DNA from: DAOTVD01 sp034437075
GTDB lineage: Bacteria > Chloroflexota > Anaerolineae > Aggregatilineales > J027
DNA: 13,239 nucleotides
NCBI GenBank assembly: GCA_034437075.1
Contig: DAOTVD010000473.1
Span: 1 to 13,239 of the forward strand
Reading direction: 5' to 3'
How positions within the stretch are numbered: position 1 is the stretch's first letter; every line of letters begins with the position of its first letter. The notes beneath the pieces are model-generated. The model worked only from the letters and a program-made list of their open reading frames with translations, was not told where the DNA came from and made no database searches. This document shows positions 8,022-13,239 of this stretch, one piece after another. The translations under genes and the position numbers were made by a program.

Positions 8022-9296
8022 ATGGCAGGTGCCTCCACACGCGACATCAAACGACGCATCAACAGTGTAGAGAACATCGGCCAGGTGACGCGCGCCCTAG
8101 AGGCTGTTTCGGCCTCCAAGGCGCGCCAAGCCCAACGCCAGGCCGAGCGCAGCCGCGATTATGCCCGCGCCGCCTGGGAAATCTTGGTGAACTTGGCCGG
8201 GCAACCGGGCAGCGTAGAGCATCCCTTGCTATATGTGCCCCCGCCAGAGGACATCAAGACGATTGATATTGTCCTATTTACCAGCGACCGGGGCCTGGCC
8301 GGGGCCTATAACCTGAACATCATCCGCGTGGCCGAAGAATGGGCCACCGACATGAACACCGAAGTGCGCTGGGTGGCCGTGGGCCGCAAAGGGCGCGACT
8401 TTTTAGTCCGTGCGCGGCGCAACATCATCGCGGAATTTACCGCATTGCCCGCCGAACCCAGCATCCAGGATATTGAGCCTATCGGGCGCATGGTGGTGGA
8501 TGACTTCTTGCAAGGCAAAGCCGATGAAGTCTTCGTGGCCTATACCGATTTCATCAATGTGCTGACCCAGCGCCCCGCCGTGGCTAAAATCCTGCCCCTG
8601 GAACCGCTCAGCGGCAAGATGGCCAATCGCGAATACTACGTCCACGAGCCCGACCAAACCGTGCAAAAGCGCGAGTATATCTACGAGCCCAGCGCCGATG
8701 CCATCCTGGATGACATCGTGCCGCGCTTCGTGACGCTCTTGCTCTACCAAAGCTTTTTGGAAGCCAACGCCAGCGAGCACTCCGCGCGTATGATCGCCAT
8801 GCGCAATGCCTCCGACAATGCCGAATCGCTGGTGGATGACCTGACGCTGGAGTACAACAAAGCGCGCCAGACGGCCATCACCAACGAAATGCTCGATATT
8901 GTGGGGGGCGTAGAGGCGCTCTCGGGCAGTGGCGGCGGTTCCTCGGCGGCGGATACGGGCGCGAAATCTGGCAATGGGGCTAGCCAACGCGCAGACGCAT
9001 TCATCCGCCAGCAAGGCGACGAACTGCAAGCTGAGTCCGACGACCTGACACGCATCGAGGGGATCGGCCCCAAAACCGCCGATGCACTCATCGCGAGCGG
9101 CTACCGCACGTTTGCAGACATCGCCAATGCCGCGCCCGAAACGCTCGAACGGGTCGTGAAGGTCGAACACGGCGTGCAAATCGTGGGCGATGCCGCCACC
9201 TGGCCCAAACAAGCGCGCTATCTGGTGCAGGGCGACGAAAGCGGCCTGAAAACCTACCAGGATCGCCTAGTGGGGGGCCGCGAGCCAGAAGGTTAA
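8022..9296 (+). CDS. atpG: F1 ATP synthase subunit gamma with C-terminal helix-hairpin-helix extension
   Basis: Gamma is the rotating central shaft of F1. Residues 1-300 form a complete gamma subunit: the N-terminal helix MAGASTRDIKRRINSVENIGQ, the Rossmann-like core with FTSDRGLAGAYN (86-97), and the C-terminal helix with ARMIAMRNASDNAESL and YNKARQTAITNEMLDIVGG. A normal gamma ends here at about 285-300 residues. This one continues for 124 residues: a Gly/Ser/Ala-rich linker (301-340), then DDLTRIEGIGPKTADAL (341-356), a classic helix-hairpin-helix GxG hairpin, then TWPKQARYL (393-401) and YQDRLVGGR (412-420). I recognise this tail pattern from accessory helix-hairpin-helix domains attached to unrelated bacterial proteins. 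The reading frame is uninterrupted, with no repeat or base shift at the junction. Translation is probably coupled to atpA, since GGAG overlaps the atpA stop 10 bases before the ATG. The gamma call is certain. The role of the extension is unknown. Confidence 0.95.
   Translation: MAGASTRDIKRRINSVENIGQVTRALEAVSASKARQAQRQAERSRDYARAAWEILVNLAGQPGSVEHPLLYVPPPEDIKTIDIVLFTSDRGLAGAYNLNIIRVAEEWATDMNTEVRWVAVGRKGRDFLVRARRNIIAEFTALPAEPSIQDIEPIGRMVVDDFLQGKADEVFVAYTDFINVLTQRPAVAKILPLEPLSGKMANREYYVHEPDQTVQKREYIYEPSADAILDDIVPRFVTLLLYQSFLEANASEHSARMIAMRNASDNAESLVDDLTLEYNKARQTAITNEMLDIVGGVEALSGSGGGSSAADTGAKSGNGASQRADAFIRQQGDELQAESDDLTRIEGIGPKTADALIASGYRTFADIANAAPETLERVVKVEHGVQIVGDAATWPKQARYLVQGDESGLKTYQDRLVGGREPEG
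9042..9293 (+). other. Helix-hairpin-helix domain fused to the gamma subunit
   Basis: Residues 341-424 of the atpG product. The hairpin IEGIGPKTADALIASG is followed by a second helical pair (YRTFADIANAAPETLERVV), which is the tandem arrangement seen in HhH_5/DUF4332-like domains, then the TWPxQA and YQDxLxGGR signatures. Such domains bind DNA or RNA backbones or serve as protein-interaction modules. Nothing in the sequence says which applies here. It is separated from the gamma core by a flexible linker encoded at 8922-9041. Confidence 0.85.
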
Positions 9297-9322
9297 CCCC
9301 TTCGAATTGAGAAAGAGCGTCG

Positions 9323-9342
9323 GGGCGAGGCCTGCCTCGCCC
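9323..9342 (+). repeat. Intercistronic hairpin between atpG and atpD
   Basis: An 8-bp perfect GC-rich stem (GGGCGAGG / CCTCGCCC) with a four-base loop CCTG lies in the 78-base gap between the atpG stop and the atpD start. No T-tract follows, so it does not look like an intrinsic terminator. It could stabilise the atpD part of a processed mRNA or slow read-through. It may also be one copy of a dispersed palindromic repeat. Confidence 0.7.
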
Positions 9343-9374
9343 GGCAGAAAGATAGAGGAGAACGAGGAATACTG

Positions 9375-10793
9375 ATGGCACAACAACAATCTGAAGGTTA
9401 TATAAAACAGATTCTCGGCGGCGTGGTGGATGTCGCCTTCCCCGAAGATGTAGACATCCCCGATATTTATCACGCCATTGAAGTACCCATCGAAGGTGAG
9501 GAATTGCCGCTGGTGCTAGAAGTGCAATTGCACCTAAACAATGGCGAAGTCCGCTGTGTGGCGATGGACACCACCGACGGCCTGCAACGCGGCATGAAGG
9601 CTTACGGTACGGGCGATTACATCCGCGTGCCCGTGGGCGAGGCCGCGCTGGGGCGCGTGTTCAACGTCCTGGGCCGCCCCATCGACGACAAACCCGCCCC
9701 CGAAGGCGCCGAAACCTACCCCATCCATCGCAAAGCGCCGCCCTACGAAGAACAAAGCACCAGTACGGAAGTCTTCGAGACGGGGCTGAAGGTCATGGAT
9801 TTAGTCGCGCCCTTTGCCAAAGGCGGTAAGATGGGCGTCTTCGGCGGCGCGGGCGTGGGCAAAACCGTGACCATTACCGAACTCATCGACTCCATCGCCA
9901 AAGAACACGCGGGCCTGTCGGTGTTCGCGGGCGTGGGCGAACGCACCCGCGAAGGTACCGACCTCTACCAAGAAATGGAAGAAGGCGGCGTGCTGGGCTC
10001 GCTGGCGATGGTCTTCGGCCAGATGAACGAACCGCCCGGCGTGCGTTTGCGCGTGGCGCTCAGCGGCTTGGCGATGGCGGAATCCTTCCGCGACCAGGGC
10101 CGCGATGTGCTCATGTTCATCGACAATATCTTCCGCTTCTCGCTGAGCGGGTCGGAAGTCTCCGCGCTGTTGGGCCGCATGCCCTCGGCGGTGGGCTATC
10201 AGCCGACGCTCTCCGATGAAATGGGCGCGTTGCAAGAGCGCATCACCAGCACCAAGCGCGGGTCGATCACCAGTATGCAGGCCGTGTACGTGCCCGCTGA
10301 CGACTATTCCGACCCCGCGCCGGTGGCGGTGTTCGCCCACCTGGACGGCACCATCGCGCTAGAACGCAGCTTGGCCGCGCAAGCGTTGTTCCCCGCCGTA
10401 GACCCGCTGGCCAGCAACAGTAAAATTCTTGATCCGCTGATTGTGGGTGACGAGCACTACGACACGGCCAACGAGGTCAAGAACGTCTTGCAGCGCTACA
10501 AAGAATTGCAAGACATCATCGCGATTTTGGGCGTGGACGAACTCAGCGAGGATGACAAGCTGGTTGTGGCCCGCGCGCGCAAGATTCAGCGCTTCTTGAC
10601 CCAACCCATGAAAGTGGCCGAAGCCTTTACGGGCATCCCCGGCCAATACGTCCGCATCCCGGATACGGTGCGCGGTTTCCGCATGATCTTGGATGGCGAA
10701 CTCGACCACATCGGCGAGAGCCACTTCTACATGAAAGGCCCCATCGAAGACGTCATCCAGAGCTACGAGAAAGCCCAGGCCGAAGAGGGCTAA
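9375..10793 (+). CDS. atpD: F1 ATP synthase subunit beta
   Basis: This is the catalytic subunit of F1, making ATP from ADP and phosphate as gamma rotates. At 472 residues it is of normal length. Walker A is GGAGVGKT (157-164), followed by GERTREG with catalytic Glu189 and Arg190, Walker B in DVLMFIDNIFRF (244-255), SALLGRMPSAVGYQPTL, and the torque-relevant acidic loop DELSEDD (388-394, usually DELSEED). A GAGG lies 7 bases before the ATG. The gene is third in the atpA-atpG-atpD set. In most bacteria atpC (epsilon) follows directly, but here the stop is followed within 25 bases by palindromes and a convergent gene, so atpC must be elsewhere if present. Confidence 0.98.
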   Translation: MAQQQSEGYIKQILGGVVDVAFPEDVDIPDIYHAIEVPIEGEELPLVLEVQLHLNNGEVRCVAMDTTDGLQRGMKAYGTGDYIRVPVGEAALGRVFNVLGRPIDDKPAPEGAETYPIHRKAPPYEEQSTSTEVFETGLKVMDLVAPFAKGGKMGVFGGAGVGKTVTITELIDSIAKEHAGLSVFAGVGERTREGTDLYQEMEEGGVLGSLAMVFGQMNEPPGVRLRVALSGLAMAESFRDQGRDVLMFIDNIFRFSLSGSEVSALLGRMPSAVGYQPTLSDEMGALQERITSTKRGSITSMQAVYVPADDYSDPAPVAVFAHLDGTIALERSLAAQALFPAVDPLASNSKILDPLIVGDEHYDTANEVKNVLQRYKELQDIIAILGVDELSEDDKLVVARARKIQRFLTQPMKVAEAFTGIPGQYVRIPDTVRGFRMILDGELDHIGESHFYMKGPIEDVIQSYEKAQAEEG

Positions 10794-10798
10794 GGCGC

Positions 10799-10810
10799 GG
10801 CTGTACAGCC
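10799..10810. repeat. Perfect 12-bp palindrome after atpD
   Basis: GGCTGTACAGCC is a perfect palindrome 5 bases after the atpD stop and 3 bases before the larger palindrome. It could form a small extra hairpin in the atpD 3' end or be a protein-binding site. Its function is not evident. Confidence 0.6.
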
Positions 10811-10813
10811 CAC

Positions 10814-10837
10814 AACCGAGGGCTTAAGCCCTCGGTT
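10814..10837. terminator. Bidirectional terminator-like palindrome between atpD and the receiver gene
   Basis: A perfect 24-base palindrome with half-site AACCGAGGGCTT lies between the convergent atpD (stop 10793) and receiver gene (stop 10846). As RNA it would form a strong GC-rich stem in either direction. The T-tract after it is short (TTTGT on the plus strand), so termination is inferred mainly from position and stem strength. Confidence 0.65.
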
Positions 10838-10845
10838 TGTACCCG

Positions 10846-11205
10846 TCACTCCAAAAGCGACGAGACTTTTTTCGAAATTTCCACAATCGTGAAGGGCTTG
10901 ACCATAATATGCTGCACGCCCAGGCGGCGCACCTCTGGCAGGCGATTCTGGTCGGCAGTGATGGCGATAATCTGTGTATGGGCGTGGCGGGGGTCATTTT
11001 GCAAATGTTGGATGACATCCAGCCCGGAGGAATCCGGCATGTGAATGTCGGTGACGACGACATCGAAGGTATCGCGGTCTAGTGCGATGATGCCCAGCAT
11101 CGCATTATGGGCTGGTTCTACCTGAAAGCCCCCCCGGTTAAGCGCCAGGCGATAGAGTTCGAGCAGATTTTCATCATCTTCGATGAGTAGAATTTTGCGT
11201 GTCAT
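10846..11205 (-). CDS. Single-domain response regulator (receiver only)
   Basis: The 119-residue product consists of one CheY-like receiver domain and no output domain. The acidic pocket is Asp10/Asp11 (LIEDDE), the phosphoacceptor is Asp53 in VVVTDIHMPDSSG, the switch Thr is Thr83 in AITAD, and the conserved Lys-Pro is at 103-104 (MVKPF). It would be phosphorylated by a histidine kinase not present in the window and would act by protein-protein contact. I chose the ATG at 11205 because the product then begins as receivers do (MTRKILLIEDDE) and a GGA lies 6 bases upstream. The longer frame from 11271 adds 22 unrelated residues and includes the candidate -10 at 11240-11245. The gene is convergent with atpD. 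Confidence 0.93.
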   Translation of the reverse strand: MTRKILLIEDDENLLELYRLALNRGGFQVEPAHNAMLGIIALDRDTFDVVVTDIHMPDSSGLDVIQHLQNDPRHAHTQIIAITADQNRLPEVRRLGVQHIMVKPFTIVEISKKVSSLLE

Positions 11206-11239
11206 GGTATTCCGCTGATGTATGATTACAACAGGCCCC

Positions 11240-11245
11240 ATTGTA
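11240..11245 (-). promoter_or_regulatory. Putative -10 element for the receiver gene
   Basis: TACAAT on the minus strand, preceded by GG, lies about 35 bases before the chosen ATG. The best upstream hexamer (TTGATG) is 20 bases away, longer than the usual spacer, so this call is tentative. It supports the shorter start of the gene. Confidence 0.35.
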
Positions 11246-11412
11246 CCGCATCCCCCCCAAGAACGCATCAAAATATTGGCCTAGCGACAGGGCAATCGTA
11301 TCCAAATTGTTTGGCTCTCAAGGGTCTAAAAAGGTCAGGGTGCGTTCAATCCGTAGGGAACAGGCCCGCCTGACCCGCCACAAATAGATTCTCGGGCGCG
11401 GCGCGACACGGG

Positions 11413-11446
11413 GCCAGCGAAGCTGGCTACAGTCGGCTGCGCCGAC
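11413..11446. repeat. Pair of tight hairpins, REP-like
   Basis: GCCAGC-GAA-GCTGGC (11413-11427) and GTCGGC-TGC-GCCGAC (11432-11446) are two perfect 6-bp stems with 3-base loops, 4 bases apart. Tandem short palindromes of this kind resemble REP-type dispersed elements. No second copy is in this window. Confidence 0.6.
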
Positions 11447-11522
11447 CCTCTTGAGTCGCCGCCCCTACAGTGATTAACCCAATGTAAAATATATCCAAAG
11501 ACCCAAAATGGTAACTACTCAG

Positions 11523-11655
11523 CCCTCACCCCAACCCCTCTCCCAAACGGGCTTTCAGCCCTGGTAGAGGGGCAAAAAGTGTCGGTTTCAGGTCGTTTTC
11601 CCCCTCTACCAGCCGCAAAGCGGCGTTTGAGAGAGGGGGATTAAGGGGGTGAGGG
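11523..11655. mobile_element. MITE-like fold-back element (imperfect long inverted repeat)
   Basis: The ends are CCCTCACCCC (from 11523) and GGGGGTGAGGG (to 11655). The arms pair through ACCCCTCTCCCAAAC with GTTTGAGAGAGGGGG and through CTGGTAGAGGGG (11561-11572) with CCCCTCTACCAG (11601-11612), around a 28-base centre. Each arm also contains its own small hairpin at the matching place: GGGCT-TTC-AGCCC on the left and GCCGC-AAA-GCGGC on the right. There is no coding capacity, so if it is mobile it is non-autonomous. CCCTCACCCCAACCCCTCTCCC-type repeats are widespread in environmental genomes, including Chloroflexota and cyanobacteria (from memory). I see no clear target-site duplication. Confidence 0.65.
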
Positions 11656-11740
11656 GGAAGAATTGGCATAGCCTGAGCAGTTACCCAAAATCTCTGTCAA
11701 GGTCCACTTTGATGCAATCGCCCTGTGACATAGGCTGTGT

Positions 11741-11768
11741 TTGGACATACGCCCAAACCGGGTACAAT
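11741..11768 (+). promoter_or_regulatory. Candidate sigma-70-type promoter for the JAMM protease gene
   Basis: TTGGAC (11741-11746) and TACAAT (11763-11768) are separated by 16 bases, about 38 bases before the ATG at 11806. This is the best -35/-10 pair in the window. Its position inside the longer open frame starting at 11737 supports the downstream start. Confidence 0.5.
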
Positions 11769-11805
11769 CTGCATACTGTATGCCAGACGCGCAAAGGCCA
11801 ATCCC

Positions 11806-12225
11806 ATGCCAACCACCCTGCGCTTAACGCCCGACCATCTAGCGCGCATCCGCGCGCATATCGCCAGCGAACCGCAGCACGAAGTCTGCGGCCTGGTGGG
11901 CGGGCGTTGGCGACCCTACCCACGCCTGGCGATTGCCGCCACGGTGGCCCCCATCCCGAATATCGACCCCCTGCCCCAAGTCCGTTACACCATGCAGCCC
12001 GCCGCCCAAGTCCGCACCATGGCCGCCTGGGCCAAACAAGGCTGGGAGGTCGTCGCCATTTACCATAGCCACCCGCTGGGCGAAGCGGCCCCCTCGCCGA
12101 GTGACCGGGCCGAATGGCACTACACCGACGCGCTGATGCTCATCGGCGTGCCGGGGGGCGCGCTGGCGGGCTGGCGCCTGCGTAAAGGCACTACACAGCC
12201 GATTCTGATCGAAATGTCGTATTAA
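11806..12225 (+). CDS. JAMM/M67-family (JAB domain) metalloprotease
   Basis: The 139-residue product is a stand-alone JAB/MPN domain, a zinc peptidase of the type that removes ubiquitin-like or sulfur-carrier proteins from conjugates or trims their C-termini. The metal-binding motif is complete: Glu26 (HEVCGLVGG), His87-Ser88-His89 (IYHSHP), and after exactly seven residues Ser97, then Asp100, matching E-x(n)-H-S-H-x7-S-x2-D. No signal peptide is visible, so it is probably cytoplasmic. I chose the ATG at 11806 because the longer frame from 11737 begins upstream of the candidate promoter and its extra 23 residues look non-coding; AAAGG lies 8 bases before this ATG. No MoaD/ThiS-like partner, E1-like enzyme or cysteine synthase is in the window. 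In other bacteria such proteins often act in CysO/CysM-type sulfur transfer, so that role here is only inferred. Confidence 0.92.
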   Translation: MPTTLRLTPDHLARIRAHIASEPQHEVCGLVGGRWRPYPRLAIAATVAPIPNIDPLPQVRYTMQPAAQVRTMAAWAKQGWEVVAIYHSHPLGEAAPSPSDRAEWHYTDALMLIGVPGGALAGWRLRKGTTQPILIEMSY

Positions 12226-12243
12226 CGCCTGTGTTAAAAACTC

Positions 12244-12265
12244 CTTACCTGGCGCTTACCTGACA
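12244..12265 (+). promoter_or_regulatory. 11-bp-period direct repeat, possible Pho-box-type operator
   Basis: CTTACCTGGCG is followed immediately by CTTACCTGACA, giving two CTTACCTG units at an 11-base period. The preceding 11 bases (GTTAAAAACTC) share only the TTA core. Tandem 11-base spacing is typical of OmpR/PhoB-family regulator sites, and the unit resembles the cyanobacterial Pho box (CTTAACCT-like). A weak TTGTAT (12275-12280) or a better CATAAT (12293-12298) could be the -10 of the downstream gene. The regulator is unknown. Confidence 0.3.
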
Positions 12266-12396
12266 AAACTAGCGTTGTATGGGCACTTTCCGCATAATGG
12301 GGATGATGCGCTTGCCGGCGTCTTCAAGACGATTGAACGCTCGCATAGCACATCACATCATTCTGAAAAACATCACCATCATTGAGGAGTAACTTA

Positions 12397-13239
12397 ATGC
12401 AAATACCCAAACCCTATCGTTTAATGTGGCTAAGCGCTTTGCTGGCTGGCTTATTGATGTTAGGCGGGGTCACCGCCTGGGCCCAAGCGCCCATTATGAT
12501 CGACCAAACGCAGATTGGCGAACTCAGCGCCGCCGCGCCCGAAGCGCGCTATGTGTTCAACGCCCAAGCTGGCCAAAATGTGACCGTGGAGGTCATCGCC
12601 ATTGGCGCAGGCATGGCGCCCCAATTCACCATTCTGGATGCCAACGGCGCATTGGTGCAAGCCGTGGGCAACCCCAACCAGGGCGATACCGTCACGGGTG
12701 TGGTGACCTTCCCGCAAGCCACGCCGTATACCATCGCGGTGAGTAGCTCGAACGCGGTTTTCGGGCAATTCGTGCTGACCCTGCGCGATAGCGCGCCAGC
12801 CGTGCCCCCCACCCCCCTAAACATTGAGGCCCCGGTTGAAAACGCCCTGGCCACGGGCGAAAGCATCACCTATAGCTTTTCTGGCGACCCGAACAACCCG
12901 ATTCGCCTGAGCCTCTCGCCCGTGGATAGCACGGTGAACGTCAGCGCCGAATTGCGCACCGCGCAGGGCGATGTGCTGGGCCAGGTCACCAGCGGCTTGT
13001 TGGATGCCGACCTAACGCTGCCCCCCGTACAGGGTGATTTTCTGCTAGAACTGAGTAACGATGTCACCGAACTGCCCGAACTCAGCTATCGCCTGGCGCT
13101 GACGACCGTCACGCCCGAGCAAGCCGCGCAAGAAGCCCAAGCCAGCGGCGGGCCGCCCCCCGCGCCCTTGCCGCCCCTGCCCACGGATGGCCCGTGTGTG
13201 CTGGCCACAGCCGGAACGAGCGTGAATGTGCGCAGCGGC
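12397..13239 (+). CDS. Secreted protein with two PPC-like domains and an SH3b domain, C-terminus beyond window
   Basis: This frame of 281 codons is open to the right edge. Residues 1-31 are a signal peptide: basic/polar start (MQIPKPYRLM), hydrophobic core (WLSALLAGLLMLGGVTA) and an AQA cleavage site. Two similar beta-rich segments follow (about 36-130 and 142-236). Each begins with a phrase about a feature of the mature protein and contains a [YV]xF, G, [IV]xL pattern (RYVFNAQAGQNVTVEVIA; ITYSFSGDPNNPIRLSLS) like bacterial pre-peptidase C-terminal (PPC) domains. A Pro-rich linker (252-264) leads to CVLATAGTSVNVRSG, the start of a bacterial SH3 (SH3b) domain, which often binds cell-wall peptides. 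A GAGGAG lies 7 bases before the ATG. It is probably exported and cell-surface or matrix associated. The catalytic or adhesive role, if any, lies past the edge. The PPC call is by pattern; the SH3b call rests on the last 15 residues. Confidence 0.85.
   Translation, partial: MQIPKPYRLMWLSALLAGLLMLGGVTAWAQAPIMIDQTQIGELSAAAPEARYVFNAQAGQNVTVEVIAIGAGMAPQFTILDANGALVQAVGNPNQGDTVTGVVTFPQATPYTIAVSSSNAVFGQFVLTLRDSAPAVPPTPLNIEAPVENALATGESITYSFSGDPNNPIRLSLSPVDSTVNVSAELRTAQGDVLGQVTSGLLDADLTLPPVQGDFLLELSNDVTELPELSYRLALTTVTPEQAAQEAQASGGPPPAPLPPLPTDGPCVLATAGTSVNVRSG

Larger units (their letters stand above)
11246..11740. other. Non-coding intergenic region with hairpins and a fold-back element
   Basis: About 500 bases between the divergent receiver and JAMM genes hold no convincing coding frame. 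Contents from left to right: a small stem CCAAA/TTTGG (11302-11314); an inverted pair GGTCAGG/CCTGACC (11333-11339 and 11369-11375); two tight hairpins (11413-11446); and a 133-base fold-back repeat (11523-11655). Short open frames crossing it have no ribosome sites or recognisable products. Confidence 0.7.

Noticed and set aside
8403..9212. 269-codon minus-strand frame covering the gamma extension
   Set aside because: I considered it as an alternative explanation for the extended atpG. The atpG frame carries clear gamma and helix-hairpin-helix motifs, while this one carries none.
9801..10340. 179-codon minus-strand frame
   Set aside because: It is antisense to the conserved beta-subunit core and shows no motif.
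11206..11271. 22-residue N-terminal extension of the receiver protein
   Set aside because: It includes the candidate -10 element and does not resemble any receiver N-terminus; the domain starts normally at the ATG at 11205.
11737..11805. 23-residue N-terminal extension of the JAMM protease
   Set aside because: It starts upstream of the TTGGAC/TACAAT promoter, so it would not be on that transcript.
12362..12384. Near-repeat of CATCAC-ATCATT words before the secreted-protein ribosome site
   Set aside because: It is a short, low-complexity leader sequence with only two imperfect units. It is not enough for a CRISPR or tandem-repeat call.
12426..12746. 106-codon plus-strand frame inside the secreted-protein gene
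   Set aside because: It is out of frame with the signal-peptide gene, rich in Arg/Pro/Gly, and has no domain: a shadow frame.

Overview
The window is a high-GC bacterial segment of housekeeping and accessory genes. It probably comes from a Chloroflexota (Anaerolineae-like) genome. This placement is an inference from the general look of the proteins: a GT87-type membrane protein, a Uma2 nuclease, a secreted protein with paired beta-sandwich repeats and an SH3b domain, a helix-hairpin-helix tail on an F1 subunit, and CCCTCACCCC-type fold-back repeats. No rRNA, tRNA or CRISPR was seen, so the lineage cannot be fixed from the sequence alone.

Positions 1-6325 (minus strand). Reading in the direction of transcription, a Uma2-family PD-(D/E)XK protein is followed by mutS, then a polytopic GT87-like membrane protein, then alaS, which runs off the left edge. 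Uma2, mutS and the membrane protein lie 36 and 31 bases apart and may form one operon. alaS has its own putative -10 element. The membrane-protein gene is clearly lower in GC than its neighbours. Its best start is an ATG at 3072 behind a strong Shine-Dalgarno, not the TTG next to the mutS stop.

Positions 6326-10845 (plus strand). A divergent promoter region leads into atpA-atpG-atpD, the alpha, gamma and beta subunits of F1 ATP synthase. The usual partners (atpB, E, F, H before atpA and atpC after atpD) are absent from their expected places, so the ATP synthase locus is split. The main discovery candidate is atpG. After a complete gamma subunit (residues 1 to about 300) it has a Gly/Ser-rich linker and a helix-hairpin-helix domain of a type normally linked to nucleic-acid or scaffold functions. 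Known F1 architecture places the gamma C-terminus at the crown of the alpha3beta3 head, so the extra domain would sit on the rotor at the top of the enzyme. The set ends at two adjacent perfect palindromes, the second a likely terminator, facing a convergent gene.

Positions 10846-13239. A stand-alone response-regulator receiver gene (minus strand) is followed by about 600 bases of non-coding DNA. This stretch holds two small hairpins and a 133-base MITE-like fold-back element whose arms show compensatory differences. Next come a stand-alone JAMM/M67 metalloprotease with an intact metal-binding motif and its own promoter, a short spacer with an 11-bp-period direct repeat resembling a Pho box, and the first 281 codons of a secreted protein ending in an SH3b domain, cut by the right edge.

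Most other long open frames, especially those antisense to alaS, mutS, atpA, atpG and atpD, are shadows of GC-rich coding DNA and are left out.
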